Below, piece after piece: positions 32,438 to 41,581 of a stretch of DNA of 64,000 nt; position 1 is the first letter of the stretch; each line of letters begins with the position of its first letter. The stretch is taken from the NCBI GenBank assembly GCA_902826605.1, contig CADEFM010000015.1, positions 1 through 64,000 on the forward strand. The letters are read 5' to 3'. Both the position numbers and the translations under genes were made by a program. This DNA is from an uncultured Acidobacteriota bacterium (GTDB taxonomy: Bacteria; Acidobacteriota; Terriglobia; Bryobacterales; Bryobacteraceae). The notes under the pieces were generated by a model. The model ran no database searches and had not been told where the DNA came from. It worked only from the letters and a program-made list of their open reading frames with translations.

Positions 32438-34132
32438 ATGGACGATCGTAGTCTTCCCGCTGCGGGAGTGCCCGCGCCCGATCCCCAGCCGACGAATGCG
32501 GCCGCTACAGCGGAAAACAACGAAGACCTCCTTCGGGATCTTCGAGCTGTTCCCCGGCATGGGGATCGGCTCTCTCACCGTTCGTCGCGTGTGGAGCGGA
32601 GCATCGTTCCCCGAATTTTTTGCTGGCTGGAAGGTCGCCTGCGGGAATCCCCTCCGTGGTTTCAACGATGTCTTCGTTCCGTTCGGTTTCCGACCGGCCG
32701 TGCGCCTCTCCCGTATTCAGAATGGATAGAAGAAACCAAGCTGATGGATATGATCGAGAAACAGGGAGAGCGCGAGCTCCCCGGGTTGCCGCCGGTGCTC
32801 GTCAGTATCGTCGTGATCGATGACGAGAATGGCAGCCCGGATGCCCAGGCTCTGGCTGCTTCCCAAGCCTATCCCTCCCTCGAAGTGCGCAATTGCCCGC
32901 CGGATAAGCTTGAATCGACGGTGAGAGAATGCTGCGGAGAGTTCACTCTGTTTCTTCCCCGTGGCGCGGAGCTGGAACCGGCCGCGATAGGGGCATGGAT
33001 TTCCGCCGCGGATGCAGACGCCAACATGGTCTACAGCGATTGGGACCACATTGATGCGCAAGGCCAACGGTACTCGCCTCGGTTTACGCCGGCGTTTTCA
33101 CCCGCCCTTCTCGATCGAACTCCGTACTTCGGCGATTGTTTCCTGGCTCGTACTAAGGTGTTAAGAAATATCGATTGGACCGGCGTGGCTGGTCCAGCGT
33201 TCCTGCATCGAGTGGCCATAGCCTTAAGCAAGCAACCGGGAGCCGTGGTGCGGGCGGCGCGAGTGCTCTGGCACAGACGGGGTCCACAATTGCCTTTCGG
33301 AACGGCTGGCCCACCGCCCGGCCAGCCCGCGATAGCCGTCTCCATCGTCATCTGCTCCCGTTCTGGCGAGTTGCTGAAGCGGTGCCTGGCTTCCTTGAAG
33401 CCTACACTAAACACCCGCACCGAAGTCATCGTGATCGCACATGAGCCGCACGCCGGCGGCCCGGTCTCGCAAGCCGCTACGGCATCGGGCGCGCGCGCGA
33501 TTTCTTACCAGGGCGCCTTTCATTTCGGATTCATGAATAGGCAAGGCGTGCAGAATGCCGCCGGTTCCGCCATCGTCTTTTTGAATGACGATGTATTCCC
33601 CCTCGCGCCAGATTGGCTCGGCCGGATGGCTGCACATTTCGCTCAGCCCGATGTAGGCGTTGTGGGCGCATTGCTGCTCTATCCTTCGGGAAAAATTCAG
33701 CACGCGGGCGTCGTGGTTGGTGGCCAGCTGGGCCCTACGCACATCGGGCGCCTTCTGAACCAATCGCCTCTGTGGCCGTGGCTGCAAATGACGCGTGAAG
33801 TGACCGCGGTCACCGGAGCATGCATGGCCATCCGCCGGGACGTGTGGGACGAACTGGGCGGCTTCGACCCGCGCTTCCCCGTCAACTATAACGATACTGA
33901 TTTGTGCCTACGGGCACGCAAGCTGGGGTATCGAATAATATTGGAGGCCGATGCAAGATTGACCCATGAAGAATCGCAATCTCGTAATCCCAGGGTGCGT
34001 CCAGAAGAGTTGGCCCTGTTCAGCAGGCTGTGGTGCGATGTTTTGGAGATGCCGGACCCGTATTTTCATCCGGCGCTGGTCCTTGCCGGTGGCGATATTC
34101 ACCTGCGCTCACCGCGGAATCGGCTCAAGTAG
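32438..34132 (+). CDS. Family 2-type glycosyltransferase, large form
   Basis: A 564-residue protein from ATG 32438 (GTG 32390 would add 16 residues). The N-terminal 110 residues are Arg-rich and poorly conserved in look. A first, degenerate GT-A-like half (VLVSIVVIDDENG, YSDWDHIDAQGQRYSPRF) is followed by a clear GT2 domain (VSIVICSRSGELLKRCLASL, AIVFLNDDVFPLAPDWL, GGFDPRFPVNYNDTDLCLRARKLGY). Such rhamnosyl- or galactosyltransferase-like proteins build surface polysaccharide. No ribosome site marks the start. Confidence 0.85.
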   Translation: MDDRSLPAAGVPAPDPQPTNAAATAENNEDLLRDLRAVPRHGDRLSHRSSRVERSIVPRIFCWLEGRLRESPPWFQRCLRSVRFPTGRAPLPYSEWIEETKLMDMIEKQGERELPGLPPVLVSIVVIDDENGSPDAQALAASQAYPSLEVRNCPPDKLESTVRECCGEFTLFLPRGAELEPAAIGAWISAADADANMVYSDWDHIDAQGQRYSPRFTPAFSPALLDRTPYFGDCFLARTKVLRNIDWTGVAGPAFLHRVAIALSKQPGAVVRAARVLWHRRGPQLPFGTAGPPPGQPAIAVSIVICSRSGELLKRCLASLKPTLNTRTEVIVIAHEPHAGGPVSQAATASGARAISYQGAFHFGFMNRQGVQNAAGSAIVFLNDDVFPLAPDWLGRMAAHFAQPDVGVVGALLLYPSGKIQHAGVVVGGQLGPTHIGRLLNQSPLWPWLQMTREVTAVTGACMAIRRDVWDELGGFDPRFPVNYNDTDLCLRARKLGYRIILEADARLTHEESQSRNPRVRPEELALFSRLWCDVLEMPDPYFHPALVLAGGDIHLRSPRNRLK

Positions 34133-34159
34133 CCGGCTCACTGTGCGATGATCGATCCC

Positions 34160-34456
34160 ATGGCGGAATTATTCACCGTGGTCGCCTTGATGCAGGCGAA
34201 ACCCGGTAAGGAACACGATTTGCATGCTGCGCTGCTAGCGCTGATCGAACCTACGCGTAAGGAAGACGGCTGCTTGAAGTATGACCTTCACCAGCACACC
34301 GAGTCGCCCGGGCAGTTCGCGTTCTATGAAAACTGGACGTCGAAGCAACACCTGGACCGGCATCTGGCTTCGAGCCACGTGCAAACTTTTCTCACGGCCT
34401 CAAACGCCATGCTTAGCGAACCGCCGAAGATTGAAACCTACTGGCGCATTGCCTGA
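34160..34456 (+). CDS. ABM-domain (antibiotic biosynthesis monooxygenase-like) protein
   Basis: A 98-residue ferredoxin-like alpha/beta barrel protein. VVALMQAKPGKEHDL, the EDGCLKYDLHQ strand and FYENWTSKQHLDRHLASSHV are typical of quinol monooxygenase/YgiN-like proteins. An alternative start at 34148 adds four residues. Substrate unknown. Confidence 0.88.
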   Translation: MAELFTVVALMQAKPGKEHDLHAALLALIEPTRKEDGCLKYDLHQHTESPGQFAFYENWTSKQHLDRHLASSHVQTFLTASNAMLSEPPKIETYWRIA

Positions 34457-34492
34457 CTCATAAGGGGTGTTCGAGCGGATACCCGGGCTTTC

Positions 34493-35110
34493 TTATTGGA
34501 CGCGCGCCCGCTTGATGAAATCCATCTTCGGAAACCGCGGAACAAGATAAGCGTTAGTCGAATTCTCCACACGCCCAGCGTCGATCTCCTTGCCCTCGGG
34601 CCGCATCTCTCCGTAACCGGAATAGATCTTGTCGACAACGTCCATGCCATCCACCACTTTTGCAAATGGGACAAACCCTTGTTCGTCCAGCAGTTTGCTG
34701 TTGTCACCCAGGTTGATGAAGATCTCTGTCGCGCGGGTGTTGGGGCCGGATTGCGCGAACGCGAGGGTGGCACGGACGTTATGCTCCTTTCCCGGATCGT
34801 CTAGGATGAAGTACTCGCGCCACTTGGCATGAATGTCGTAGTCTCGATGCACCCCGAACTGCGCGATAAACCCCGCTACTACCCGGAAAAAGCGTCCCTC
34901 GGTGAAATAGCCCATACGGACCAATTCATGAAAGCGGTTCACTCCGCGAGGCGCCCACCCGCGGTCGGCCTCCACGATAAAATCGCCCGCCGTGGTTTCG
35001 AACTTCACGCGGAAGACCTCGGGAACCACCACCTTTTCGGGTCGTTTCGCGCAGCCCATCAGCGCTATCGCTAACAGTACCCCACTCGCTTGGATTCCCT
35101 TCTGCAGCAT
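34493..35110 (-). CDS. Lipoprotein peptidyl-prolyl cis-trans isomerase (cyclophilin)
   Basis: A 205-residue cyclophilin-type isomerase with a lipoprotein signal (ATG 35110, lipobox ALMGC). Domain elements: FETTAGDFIVEADRGWAP, GRFFRVVAGFIAQFG, LAFAQSGPNTRATEIFINLGDN and FAKVVDGMDVVDKI. The catalytic Arg (FFRV) is kept. It would help fold exported proteins. The longer reading frame to 35188 lacks signal character at its start. Confidence 0.88.
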   Translation of the reverse strand: MLQKGIQASGVLLAIALMGCAKRPEKVVVPEVFRVKFETTAGDFIVEADRGWAPRGVNRFHELVRMGYFTEGRFFRVVAGFIAQFGVHRDYDIHAKWREYFILDDPGKEHNVRATLAFAQSGPNTRATEIFINLGDNSKLLDEQGFVPFAKVVDGMDVVDKIYSGYGEMRPEGKEIDAGRVENSTNAYLVPRFPKMDFIKRARVQ

Positions 35111-35280
35111 TTCGCCAATTATAACGCCGTGCTTCAAAGGTTCGTGCACGAAACCGACGAATGGCGGGCCACAGGGCGTATTGGTCAACGCTATGTCCCG
35201 CGCGTAGTCGCTTCCACGGGTTTAGCGGTGATACAGGCTCCGCACCGGACTTTCCGCAGGCGCGTCCATTGAAGTCCGAA

Positions 35281-35955
35281 CTAGTTCACCGCACGTTTGA
35301 AGATCAGTATGTGCTGTCTGGGCAGCGTTTCGATGGTTTGGGTCAGCCGAAAGCCTTCGGGCTCGAGCTCTGCCTTCACTTCGGCGATACTCATCTTGTG
35401 CTCGGCTAAAATCGGCACGAAAGGATCTTCCTTGCGGTATTCCAACAGCACTAGCCGCCCATCCGGCTTCAGTGCGGAGCGAATTCCTCGCAGCATCTTC
35501 TGAGGCTGGGAGAACTCGTGATACACATCTACCAGGATGATCAAATCCATGCTGTTCTCGGGGAGCTTGGGATTGTCGGGTTCCCCCAATACGGTGATGA
35601 CATTGGGAATGCCTAGATGCGTGGTGGTTTCCCTCAAGCGCATCAGCATGGGTTGTTGGATGTCGTTGGCGAAGACCTTGCCATTGGGTCCAACCCGATT
35701 CGACATCTTCAGCGCCACGTAACCCACTCCCGCGCCGACTTCAGCCACCGTGGACCCGGCTGGAATGCCGATTGCGTCCAGCGCGCCTTCCACGTTCTCC
35801 TCCGTCTCTCGCTCTGGCCGCACCAGCCAGTCCGCGCCGCCCATGCCCATGACATTCGCGAAGCGCCGGCCCGTGACAGGGTGCCCAGATTGAAACGCGC
35901 GGACCGGAAGAAGAACGGAAATCAAGAGCAGAGCAACGCACGCAAGCCCTGGCAT
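35281..35955 (-). CDS. Exported class I SAM methyltransferase-like protein
   Basis: A 224-residue protein from ATG 35955 with a strong signal peptide (ACVALLLISVLLPVRAF). The mature region has a complete Rossmann methyltransferase fold: VAEVGAGVGYVALKM, VFANDIQQPML, DLIILVDVYHEF and LKPDGRLVLLEYRK. Family members with signal peptides are widespread, but how SAM would be available outside the cytoplasm is unexplained. It lies 170 bp upstream of the cyclophilin and 40 bp from a divergent lipoprotein gene. Confidence 0.82.
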   Translation of the reverse strand: MPGLACVALLLISVLLPVRAFQSGHPVTGRRFANVMGMGGADWLVRPERETEENVEGALDAIGIPAGSTVAEVGAGVGYVALKMSNRVGPNGKVFANDIQQPMLMRLRETTTHLGIPNVITVLGEPDNPKLPENSMDLIILVDVYHEFSQPQKMLRGIRSALKPDGRLVLLEYRKEDPFVPILAEHKMSIAEVKAELEPEGFRLTQTIETLPRQHILIFKRAVN

Positions 35956-35995
35956 TTGCCTTCGTCTACGAATATCGTTACATTGTGGGATTAAC

Positions 35996-36541
35996 ATGCG
36001 AACGCTGATTCCACTCGAATCATTATCGCGCGGCTGGATCTTATCGGTGCTATTGGCGTTGCTCGCGCTCGCCGCTTGCCAGCGCCAGAATTCGGCTCAG
36101 ATTAATTTCCAGATGGGTGAAAAAGTTACTGCGGGCGCAATGACCTATAACGTTGTGCAAGCGGCGTGGCGCGGGCAATTGGGGGAATCGATTAGCATCC
36201 GGACGCCGAAGAACCGGTTTTTAGTGATTACGCTCTCCGCCAACAATGGAGGCAGCCGCGACGTCTCCCTTCCTTTCGCAACGCTGGAAGGTCCGGGTGG
36301 CAAGGAGTATCGTGAAATTGAGGAAGCGCCGGGAGTCGAAAACTGGTTCGGACTGCTGCGCAACTTTCAAGGGTCCGAAACTCGGCAGGGCAATCTGGTT
36401 TTCGATGTACCCCTAACCTCTTATCGCCTGCGTCTCACCGATGGCGGTGAGACAGGAGCCGAGAAGTTTGTATGGGTGGAGATTCCCTTACACATGGAAA
36501 CGGATTCCGGCGTGCCTTCGCCGGTTCCAGGCGAACGGTGA
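35996..36541 (+). CDS. DUF4352-like lipoprotein
   Basis: A 181-residue protein with a lipoprotein signal (LALAAC, lipid Cys near 28). The body is an immunoglobulin-like beta domain: GEKVTAGAMTYNVVQAAW, then KNRFLVITLSANNGGSRDVSLPF, a pattern of DUF4352 extracytoplasmic proteins. Function unknown. Its TGA overlaps the GTG of the next gene (GTGA), so the two are coupled. Confidence 0.75.
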   Translation: MRTLIPLESLSRGWILSVLLALLALAACQRQNSAQINFQMGEKVTAGAMTYNVVQAAWRGQLGESISIRTPKNRFLVITLSANNGGSRDVSLPFATLEGPGGKEYREIEEAPGVENWFGLLRNFQGSETRQGNLVFDVPLTSYRLRLTDGGETGAEKFVWVEIPLHMETDSGVPSPVPGER

Positions 36542-37380
36542 AGCAATTTTCCGTACTGGCCGGACTGCTTATCGTTGCGACATCCTCCCACGCGGCGTTG
36601 GCCGTGGAACGCCTCGCGCTGCATCAGTTCGAAGATGGCCCTCTGATGGCCCCCACGCACGCTTTCCTTCCGGGAGAAACCGTATTTTTCAGCTGCCGTG
36701 TTACGGGTTTTAAGCTCACTCCGGAAAAAAACGAGCAGCGGTCCGCAGCGCTCTCGTGGAAGATCCGCGTCACGGACCCAACGGGAGTCGCTCTGTTGGC
36801 GGATGCCTCGGGCCGCATTGCAGAACAGGTCTTCGATCAGGATAAGAACTGGTTCCCCAAATTCCTGCACAGCTTTCCTGTTCCTCCGTATGCGGCTGGG
36901 GGCGCTTACAAGATCGATGTCACGGTGAAGGATGAGGTGGGCGGCGAAGAACTTCACGCTCAGCTGGAATTCCAGGTGCGTGGTCATGTTGTGGAGCCTA
37001 GCGACTCCCTGGCTCCGCGCAATCTACATTTCCTCAAAACGGAAGAAGACGGTCCGCCGCTCGATCCCGCGGTCTATCATCCGGGAGAAACCATGTGGGC
37101 GCGCTTCGACATCACCGGTTATAAGTTCGGCGATAAGAACCGCTATTCGGTGGAATACGGCCTGGCGGTCTTGCGCGAATCGGGCGAGCAGGTGTTCGCT
37201 CAGCCCACCGCCGCGGCTGATTCGAACGAATCGTTTTATCCCCAGAGATATGTTCCCGGAGCCGTGAGCCTGAACCTCGACCCGAACGTTCCCAAAGGCG
37301 TCTACACGCTAGTGGTCACCACAGAGGACAAGATCAGCGGCCAGAAGGCGGAAGTCCGTGGCATATTCCGAATCGATTAG
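36538..37380 (+). CDS. Secreted protein with a tandemly duplicated beta domain
   Basis: A 280-residue protein starting with GTG in the preceding stop codon. Signal peptide (VLAGLLIVATSSHAAL), then two copies of one domain at about 26-150 and 162-280. They align through FEDGP/EEDGP, LPGETVFFSCRVTGFK/HPGETMWARFDITGYK, an ExVFxQ-type strand and a closing YxxxVxxED or YKIDVTVKDE segment. I do not recognise the family. Coupling to the DUF4352-like lipoprotein suggests that they form one surface complex. Confidence 0.75.
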   Translation: MKQFSVLAGLLIVATSSHAALAVERLALHQFEDGPLMAPTHAFLPGETVFFSCRVTGFKLTPEKNEQRSAALSWKIRVTDPTGVALLADASGRIAEQVFDQDKNWFPKFLHSFPVPPYAAGGAYKIDVTVKDEVGGEELHAQLEFQVRGHVVEPSDSLAPRNLHFLKTEEDGPPLDPAVYHPGETMWARFDITGYKFGDKNRYSVEYGLAVLRESGEQVFAQPTAAADSNESFYPQRYVPGAVSLNLDPNVPKGVYTLVVTTEDKISGQKAEVRGIFRID

Positions 37381-37469
37381 CACGGAATCTCCATGCCGGG
37401 CAGTGGGCGAGGAGCAGAGCCACTCGACCCGTGGAATACGATCTCACCAAACCGTAGCGCGGAGATACA

Positions 37470-37859
37470 ATGAGTCGCCATTCAAGACGAACTAAGCAGG
37501 GGGCGAAGCTCCGCGAGCTTGAACGGGAGTTCGAGCGCAAGTTCTTGAACGCCTTGCGTCGCTGCGCCGCAGGGGTATGGGGGCTCTTCGGTCAAAACTC
37601 GGGAGCTCTTAGCCAAGCCTCTCCCGCATTGACGCAGCGCCTGGCGAGCACAGAAGCAGCTGAGTTGCTAGCCCTGGGCGAAGAAATTCAAAACCTTCGG
37701 CTGCAAATCGGAATCGCGGAGGCTTTCAACCTGCATGCACGGTTTATGGAAGTACGTGCCATGCGCGGACCAAATATTCCGGGCGAACCCAATTTGGCAC
37801 GCAACGTCCTCGATGAACTGAACGCCGCTAGCGCGGAAACACCGCGTGCTAGACTTTAA
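37470..37859 (+). CDS. Conserved-looking hypothetical protein
   Basis: A 129-residue soluble protein with a GGAG site before the ATG. The N terminus is highly basic and helical (KLRELEREFERKFLNALRR), the middle contains an acidic helix (STEAAELLALGEEIQNLRL). No membrane segment, signal or known domain. It precedes the YfgM-like gene by 51 bp on the same strand. Confidence 0.6.
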   Translation: MSRHSRRTKQGAKLRELEREFERKFLNALRRCAAGVWGLFGQNSGALSQASPALTQRLASTEAAELLALGEEIQNLRLQIGIAEAFNLHARFMEVRAMRGPNIPGEPNLARNVLDELNAASAETPRARL

Positions 37860-37910
37860 AAAGCGCCGCTTCCCAAGCAATTCCGCTGAACTTCCCGAGG
37901 TACAAGCACT

Positions 37911-38669
37911 ATGGACAAGATGACCCGCAAGGATCTGAAGCACGACAAGTTCGCCGAGGAAGTCTTTGACATCTTCACCTGGGCCTCGCTCCACCGCGAC
38001 AAGGTCATCCGATTGGGCGGGCTCGCACTCCTTGTGATTTTGGCGGCCGTGGGCTTCTATGTGTATTCCAATTCGCAGGCCACGGCCCGTCAAGAAGCGC
38101 TGGCACAAGCCCTTCGTACTGGTGACGCTACCGTAGGCCCCACTGCTCAGGCCGGCGGGGTACTGAACTTTGGAACGCAGGACGAAAAAGACAAGGCGGT
38201 CGCCAAGGCATACAGCGATCTCGCAGCGAAATATTCCGGCAAACAGGAAGGCGCCATCGCGTCAATGCACTTGGCGGGTATGGCGGCGGATAAGGGCAAT
38301 CTTGCGGAAGCGGAGAAACGTTATAAGGAAGCGGCCGATAACGCGCCTGAAGCATACGCGGCTCTCGCGCGTCTGGGTTTGGCTAAAGTGTACGCTGCGC
38401 AAGGCAAGAATGCCGAGGCAGAAAAACTGTTACGCGCGGCAGTTGCGAATCCTACTACTACCGTTTCCAAAGAACAGGCCTCTATCGCTTTGGCGCAGGT
38501 GCTCGTCAAGACCAACCCGATGGAAGCCAAGAAAATCGTCGAACCACTGCGTATCTCCGAGCGCACTCCGGTGAGTAGCGCCGCGGCATCAGTGTTTCTG
38601 GCACTGCCCGATGATATAAAGAGACTCCCGGCCGAAGCGCCTCCAAAACCGGTCGACTCGAAGAAGTAG
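37911..38669 (+). CDS. YfgM-like membrane-anchored TPR protein
   Basis: A 252-residue protein: cytoplasmic N terminus (about 40 residues), one membrane segment (LGGLALLVILAAVGFYVY, 36-53), then an extracytoplasmic TPR-like domain (AYSDLAAKYSG, AEAEKRYKEAADNAPEAYAALARLGLA, NAEAEKLLRAA). This is the layout of YfgM, a partner of the SecYEG/PpiD chaperone complex. dgt follows after 4 bp. Confidence 0.82.
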   Translation: MDKMTRKDLKHDKFAEEVFDIFTWASLHRDKVIRLGGLALLVILAAVGFYVYSNSQATARQEALAQALRTGDATVGPTAQAGGVLNFGTQDEKDKAVAKAYSDLAAKYSGKQEGAIASMHLAGMAADKGNLAEAEKRYKEAADNAPEAYAALARLGLAKVYAAQGKNAEAEKLLRAAVANPTTTVSKEQASIALAQVLVKTNPMEAKKIVEPLRISERTPVSSAAASVFLALPDDIKRLPAEAPPKPVDSKK

Positions 38670-38673
38670 CTGT

Positions 38674-39801
38674 GTGAAGGTGCTTCACGCAACTCCACTC
38701 GCGCACTTACGTTTTCCGGTTGAGCAGGGCCGCGGCCGCCGTTATCCTGAACTTGCCCATCCTTACCGCAATCCTTTCCAACGCGATCGCGACCGCGTGG
38801 TGCATGCGCGGGCGTTCCGGCGTCTGGAAAATAAGACGCAGGTTTTTGCCGCCGGATTGTCGGATCATTTCCGCAACCGGCTGACGCACACCATTGAGGT
38901 TTCTCAGATCGCGCGCACCATGGCCAGTGTGCTGGGACTGGACGAAGACCTCACGGAAGCGCTCGCGCTGGCGCACGATATCGGGCATCCTCCGTTCGGC
39001 CATGCGGGTGAAGAAATTCTGGACCGAGTGATGCGCCGGTTCGGCGAACGCTTCGATCACAACTTGCACGCCCTTCGCATAGTGGAAACGTTTGAGAACC
39101 GTTACCCTCGTTTCCCCGGTTTGAACCTGACCTTCGAGGTGCGGGAGGGCATGGCCAAGCATTCCCGCGACTTCGGTCCCGGGGAAATTCCCGGCCTCGA
39201 GGAATACCTGCCAGGTCTTCGGCCGCCGCTCGAAGCGCAGTTAATTGACCTATGTGACGAAATTGCTTATGACACCGCGGACCTCGACGACGCTTACCAC
39301 GCTGGCTTAATTACGATGGAACAAGCCGCCTCTTCCTCCGATAAGTTCAGGGAATTGGACGAAGCGGTCTCCATGCAGTTTCCGGGAGCCCCGGAGCGGG
39401 TCCGTATGCATGAAGTTGTGCGCGGTTTGATTGACTGGCTCGTGTCCGGCCTTCTAGAAGAAACGCTCCGTGCCGCGGGCGGGCTTCGCGATGTGGATGC
39501 CGTTCGCGAATATCCCCTGCGTTTAGTGCAATTTACGAGCGCCGCCAAGGAAGGCGCAGCCCAACTTAAGTCCTTTCTCCGCAGTCAAGTTTACGAGTCC
39601 CCTCAGCTCACGCAGGGCCGCCAGCGCTCCTCGTTGCAGATGCAGCGCCTGTTCGAATCTCTGCTTGAACATCCCGAGCGCCTGCCCGCCACTTACCGGG
39701 AGGAGTCCGCCGCACAGCCCCTGCATCGCCAGGTATGTGACTATATCGCAGGCATGACGGACGGCTTTTTTGCACGCACTTGCAGCCAGTGGGGCCTATA
39801 A
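38674..39801 (+). CDS. dgt: Deoxyguanosinetriphosphate triphosphohydrolase-like protein
   Basis: A 375-residue HD-superfamily enzyme hydrolysing dNTPs to nucleoside and triphosphate, starting GTG at 38674. Metal ligands are visible: RLTHTIEVSQIAR, ALAHDIGHPPFGHAGEE and the later YDTADLDDA Asp. The length is that of the shorter, non-enteric dGTPases. Four bp separate it from the YfgM-like gene, so they are cotranscribed. Confidence 0.93.
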   Translation: MKVLHATPLAHLRFPVEQGRGRRYPELAHPYRNPFQRDRDRVVHARAFRRLENKTQVFAAGLSDHFRNRLTHTIEVSQIARTMASVLGLDEDLTEALALAHDIGHPPFGHAGEEILDRVMRRFGERFDHNLHALRIVETFENRYPRFPGLNLTFEVREGMAKHSRDFGPGEIPGLEEYLPGLRPPLEAQLIDLCDEIAYDTADLDDAYHAGLITMEQAASSSDKFRELDEAVSMQFPGAPERVRMHEVVRGLIDWLVSGLLEETLRAAGGLRDVDAVREYPLRLVQFTSAAKEGAAQLKSFLRSQVYESPQLTQGRQRSSLQMQRLFESLLEHPERLPATYREESAAQPLHRQVCDYIAGMTDGFFARTCSQWGL

Positions 39802-39873
39802 ATACCCCTCTAAGTACTCCTCGGCCTATGCACGTGCCTAAATCGCACAGGTGTTTCCGTCGATAGTATTCCC

Positions 39874-40410
39874 ATGCTCGAAGCTGGTGCAGACAAGCTC
39901 ACATTTCAGAGTCCCGAACTCTGGCTCTACATGCTGGGACTTTCCACCCTCCTTGGGATCGCGTTCCGCCGCGAGAAAAAAAAGTTCATTCCTCTCAGTG
40001 ACGAACTGTACTCAAAGTCCGTGGTCATTGACCACGTGCAAAGCGGGGTGGCTTGGGTACGCGCGGACGGGGCCGTCAGAAGCGTCAATGAGTCTTTGGC
40101 CACCATGCTACTCTTCGCCCCCAGGGAATTGAACGGCCGTACCTGGTACGATCTGTTCGAAGCTTCAGACCGCGCGATCTTGGAAGAAGCCTATACCAAG
40201 ATGCTGTTGATGGGCAAAATCTCCGTTTCGGCCCGCGGCAACCGCGCCGACGGAACGCACGCCTACCTGAACGTACTGCTGGTCGCTGTACATGACCACA
40301 AATCCCGTCTGGTCGGACACTATTGCATGCTTGCCGACCACACCCGTGAACGCCTTTTGGAACAACAACTCGATGCTAGGTCTCAAACGCCTCGCGCTTC
40401 TAGTATGTAG
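39874..40410 (+). CDS. Membrane-anchored PAS-domain protein
   Basis: A 178-residue protein. One hydrophobic segment (about 17-33) precedes a PAS domain (about 48-165: VIDHVQSGVAWVRADGAVRSVNESL, ELNGRTWYDLFE, GHYCMLADHTRERLLE). No output domain follows, so it must act through a partner. The next transcription unit starts immediately after, behind its own promoter. Confidence 0.78.
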   Translation: MLEAGADKLTFQSPELWLYMLGLSTLLGIAFRREKKKFIPLSDELYSKSVVIDHVQSGVAWVRADGAVRSVNESLATMLLFAPRELNGRTWYDLFEASDRAILEEAYTKMLLMGKISVSARGNRADGTHAYLNVLLVAVHDHKSRLVGHYCMLADHTRERLLEQQLDARSQTPRASSM

Positions 40411-40411
40411 A

Positions 40412-40440
40412 TTGACACTACACAATATCTTGTGTATAAA
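40412..40440 (+). promoter_or_regulatory. Near-consensus promoter with operator-like repeat in its spacer
   Basis: A perfect TTGACA at 40412-40417 and TATAAA at 40435-40440 (five of six) are spaced by exactly 17 bp. The spacer holds a perfect inverted repeat ACACAA-TATC-TTGTGT (40420-40435), ideally placed for a repressor to block RNA polymerase. Predicted start near 40447 leaves about 20 nt before the ATG at 40468, without a clear ribosome site. Confidence 0.7.
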
Positions 40441-40467
40441 TAGTCAAGCTCCGGTGTTTCGGGCGCG

Positions 40468-41571
40468 ATGTCCCAACCTAACCCTTTTCCGACTACGCCT
40501 AGTGAACATTGGCCGGTTCGATTTCAATTTCCGGTAACTTGGTCGTGCCTCGCCGCACCGTTTAACCGTTTTGAACAGTTTACGGCTCCGCGCACGCCCA
40601 TAACCTACTCGGCGCCCACCATCGCTGGGCAAGAAGCACTACCCGCCACGGTTCCAGCCGCCATTACTGCTGGCGATTTGGAAGACGCCGAAACGCATGC
40701 ACGCTCCACCGCGCATTGGGAGATGGTGGTTCCCAAAATGAGCCGGCCTTCGACGACCGCGCCGCCCGTTCCACAAACCGCAGGGGGCGAAGGCCTAACC
40801 CGCTTGGGAATGCTGTCGTTTCCGGCAGGCCACTCCGCGGAGGAGACGAGGCCTGTGACAACATCCCAGCCTGCAGAGCCTTTGATGGATCGTCTCCCCG
40901 CTTTGATCCTAGGCGGCATTGCGTGGGTGTTCAGGGGATTCGGTCTCGCGTTGCGCGCGATTGAGCCGCAAGTGAGGGTTTACATAGTGGGAGCGGCGCT
41001 GGCCGGCCTAGGCACATGGTTGTGGGTTACCTCCATGGAGCCAGTGGGACAGTGGACGCGCCAGCGGGGATCTGCGGGACCATCGATGCCTCTCGGCCGG
41101 CAGATGCTGCTTTACCGGCCCGCCACACAGCCAACCTCCGAGCGTTTGGAATTCGACTGGAAGCCCGACGAGCGCGCGGTGGCAGTGATGTATCGCGTCA
41201 CAGGCGGAGACACCTATTACGCGACGCGGATCAGCCGAGTGCCTGCGACGGTGTTTACCGCGCTCATCGCCGAACGGTTCGCCGTGATCGACGGAATCGA
41301 GGGACCCCCCGCACGCAAATTGATCCCTTTGATCGGTAGCGCGTCCCAGATCAAAGTTCGCCTGGAGGGTGATCACGACCGTTTCCAGTTGTACCTGCAA
41401 GGCAGTCAGGCGGATTCCTGGGAGGACAATCGTATTCCCCACGGTGGGCTAGGCTTTTTTTACGGGCAGGAAGGGCTGCCATCCGTGCAGTCCGTGCGGG
41501 TTTCATTTCCGGGAGGCGCTGAGGGTGAGTACACCGGATCGCTCGCGAGCGTTGTGGGGGACTTGAACTGA
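40468..41571 (+). CDS. Single-pass membrane protein with extracytoplasmic lectin-like domain
   Basis: A 367-residue protein. The first 140 residues are Pro/Thr-rich and probably disordered. One membrane segment at about 170-188 leads to an outer domain (205-360) with AVAVMYRVTGGDTYYATRISRV, IKVRLEGDHDRFQLYLQG and GGLGFFYGQEGLPSVQSVRVSF. That pattern resembles LamG/DUF1080 jelly-roll domains, though I am not sure. First gene of a three-gene operon behind a strong promoter. Confidence 0.68.
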   Translation: MSQPNPFPTTPSEHWPVRFQFPVTWSCLAAPFNRFEQFTAPRTPITYSAPTIAGQEALPATVPAAITAGDLEDAETHARSTAHWEMVVPKMSRPSTTAPPVPQTAGGEGLTRLGMLSFPAGHSAEETRPVTTSQPAEPLMDRLPALILGGIAWVFRGFGLALRAIEPQVRVYIVGAALAGLGTWLWVTSMEPVGQWTRQRGSAGPSMPLGRQMLLYRPATQPTSERLEFDWKPDERAVAVMYRVTGGDTYYATRISRVPATVFTALIAERFAVIDGIEGPPARKLIPLIGSASQIKVRLEGDHDRFQLYLQGSQADSWEDNRIPHGGLGFFYGQEGLPSVQSVRVSFPGGAEGEYTGSLASVVGDLN

Positions 41572-41581
41572 GGCGCTATTC

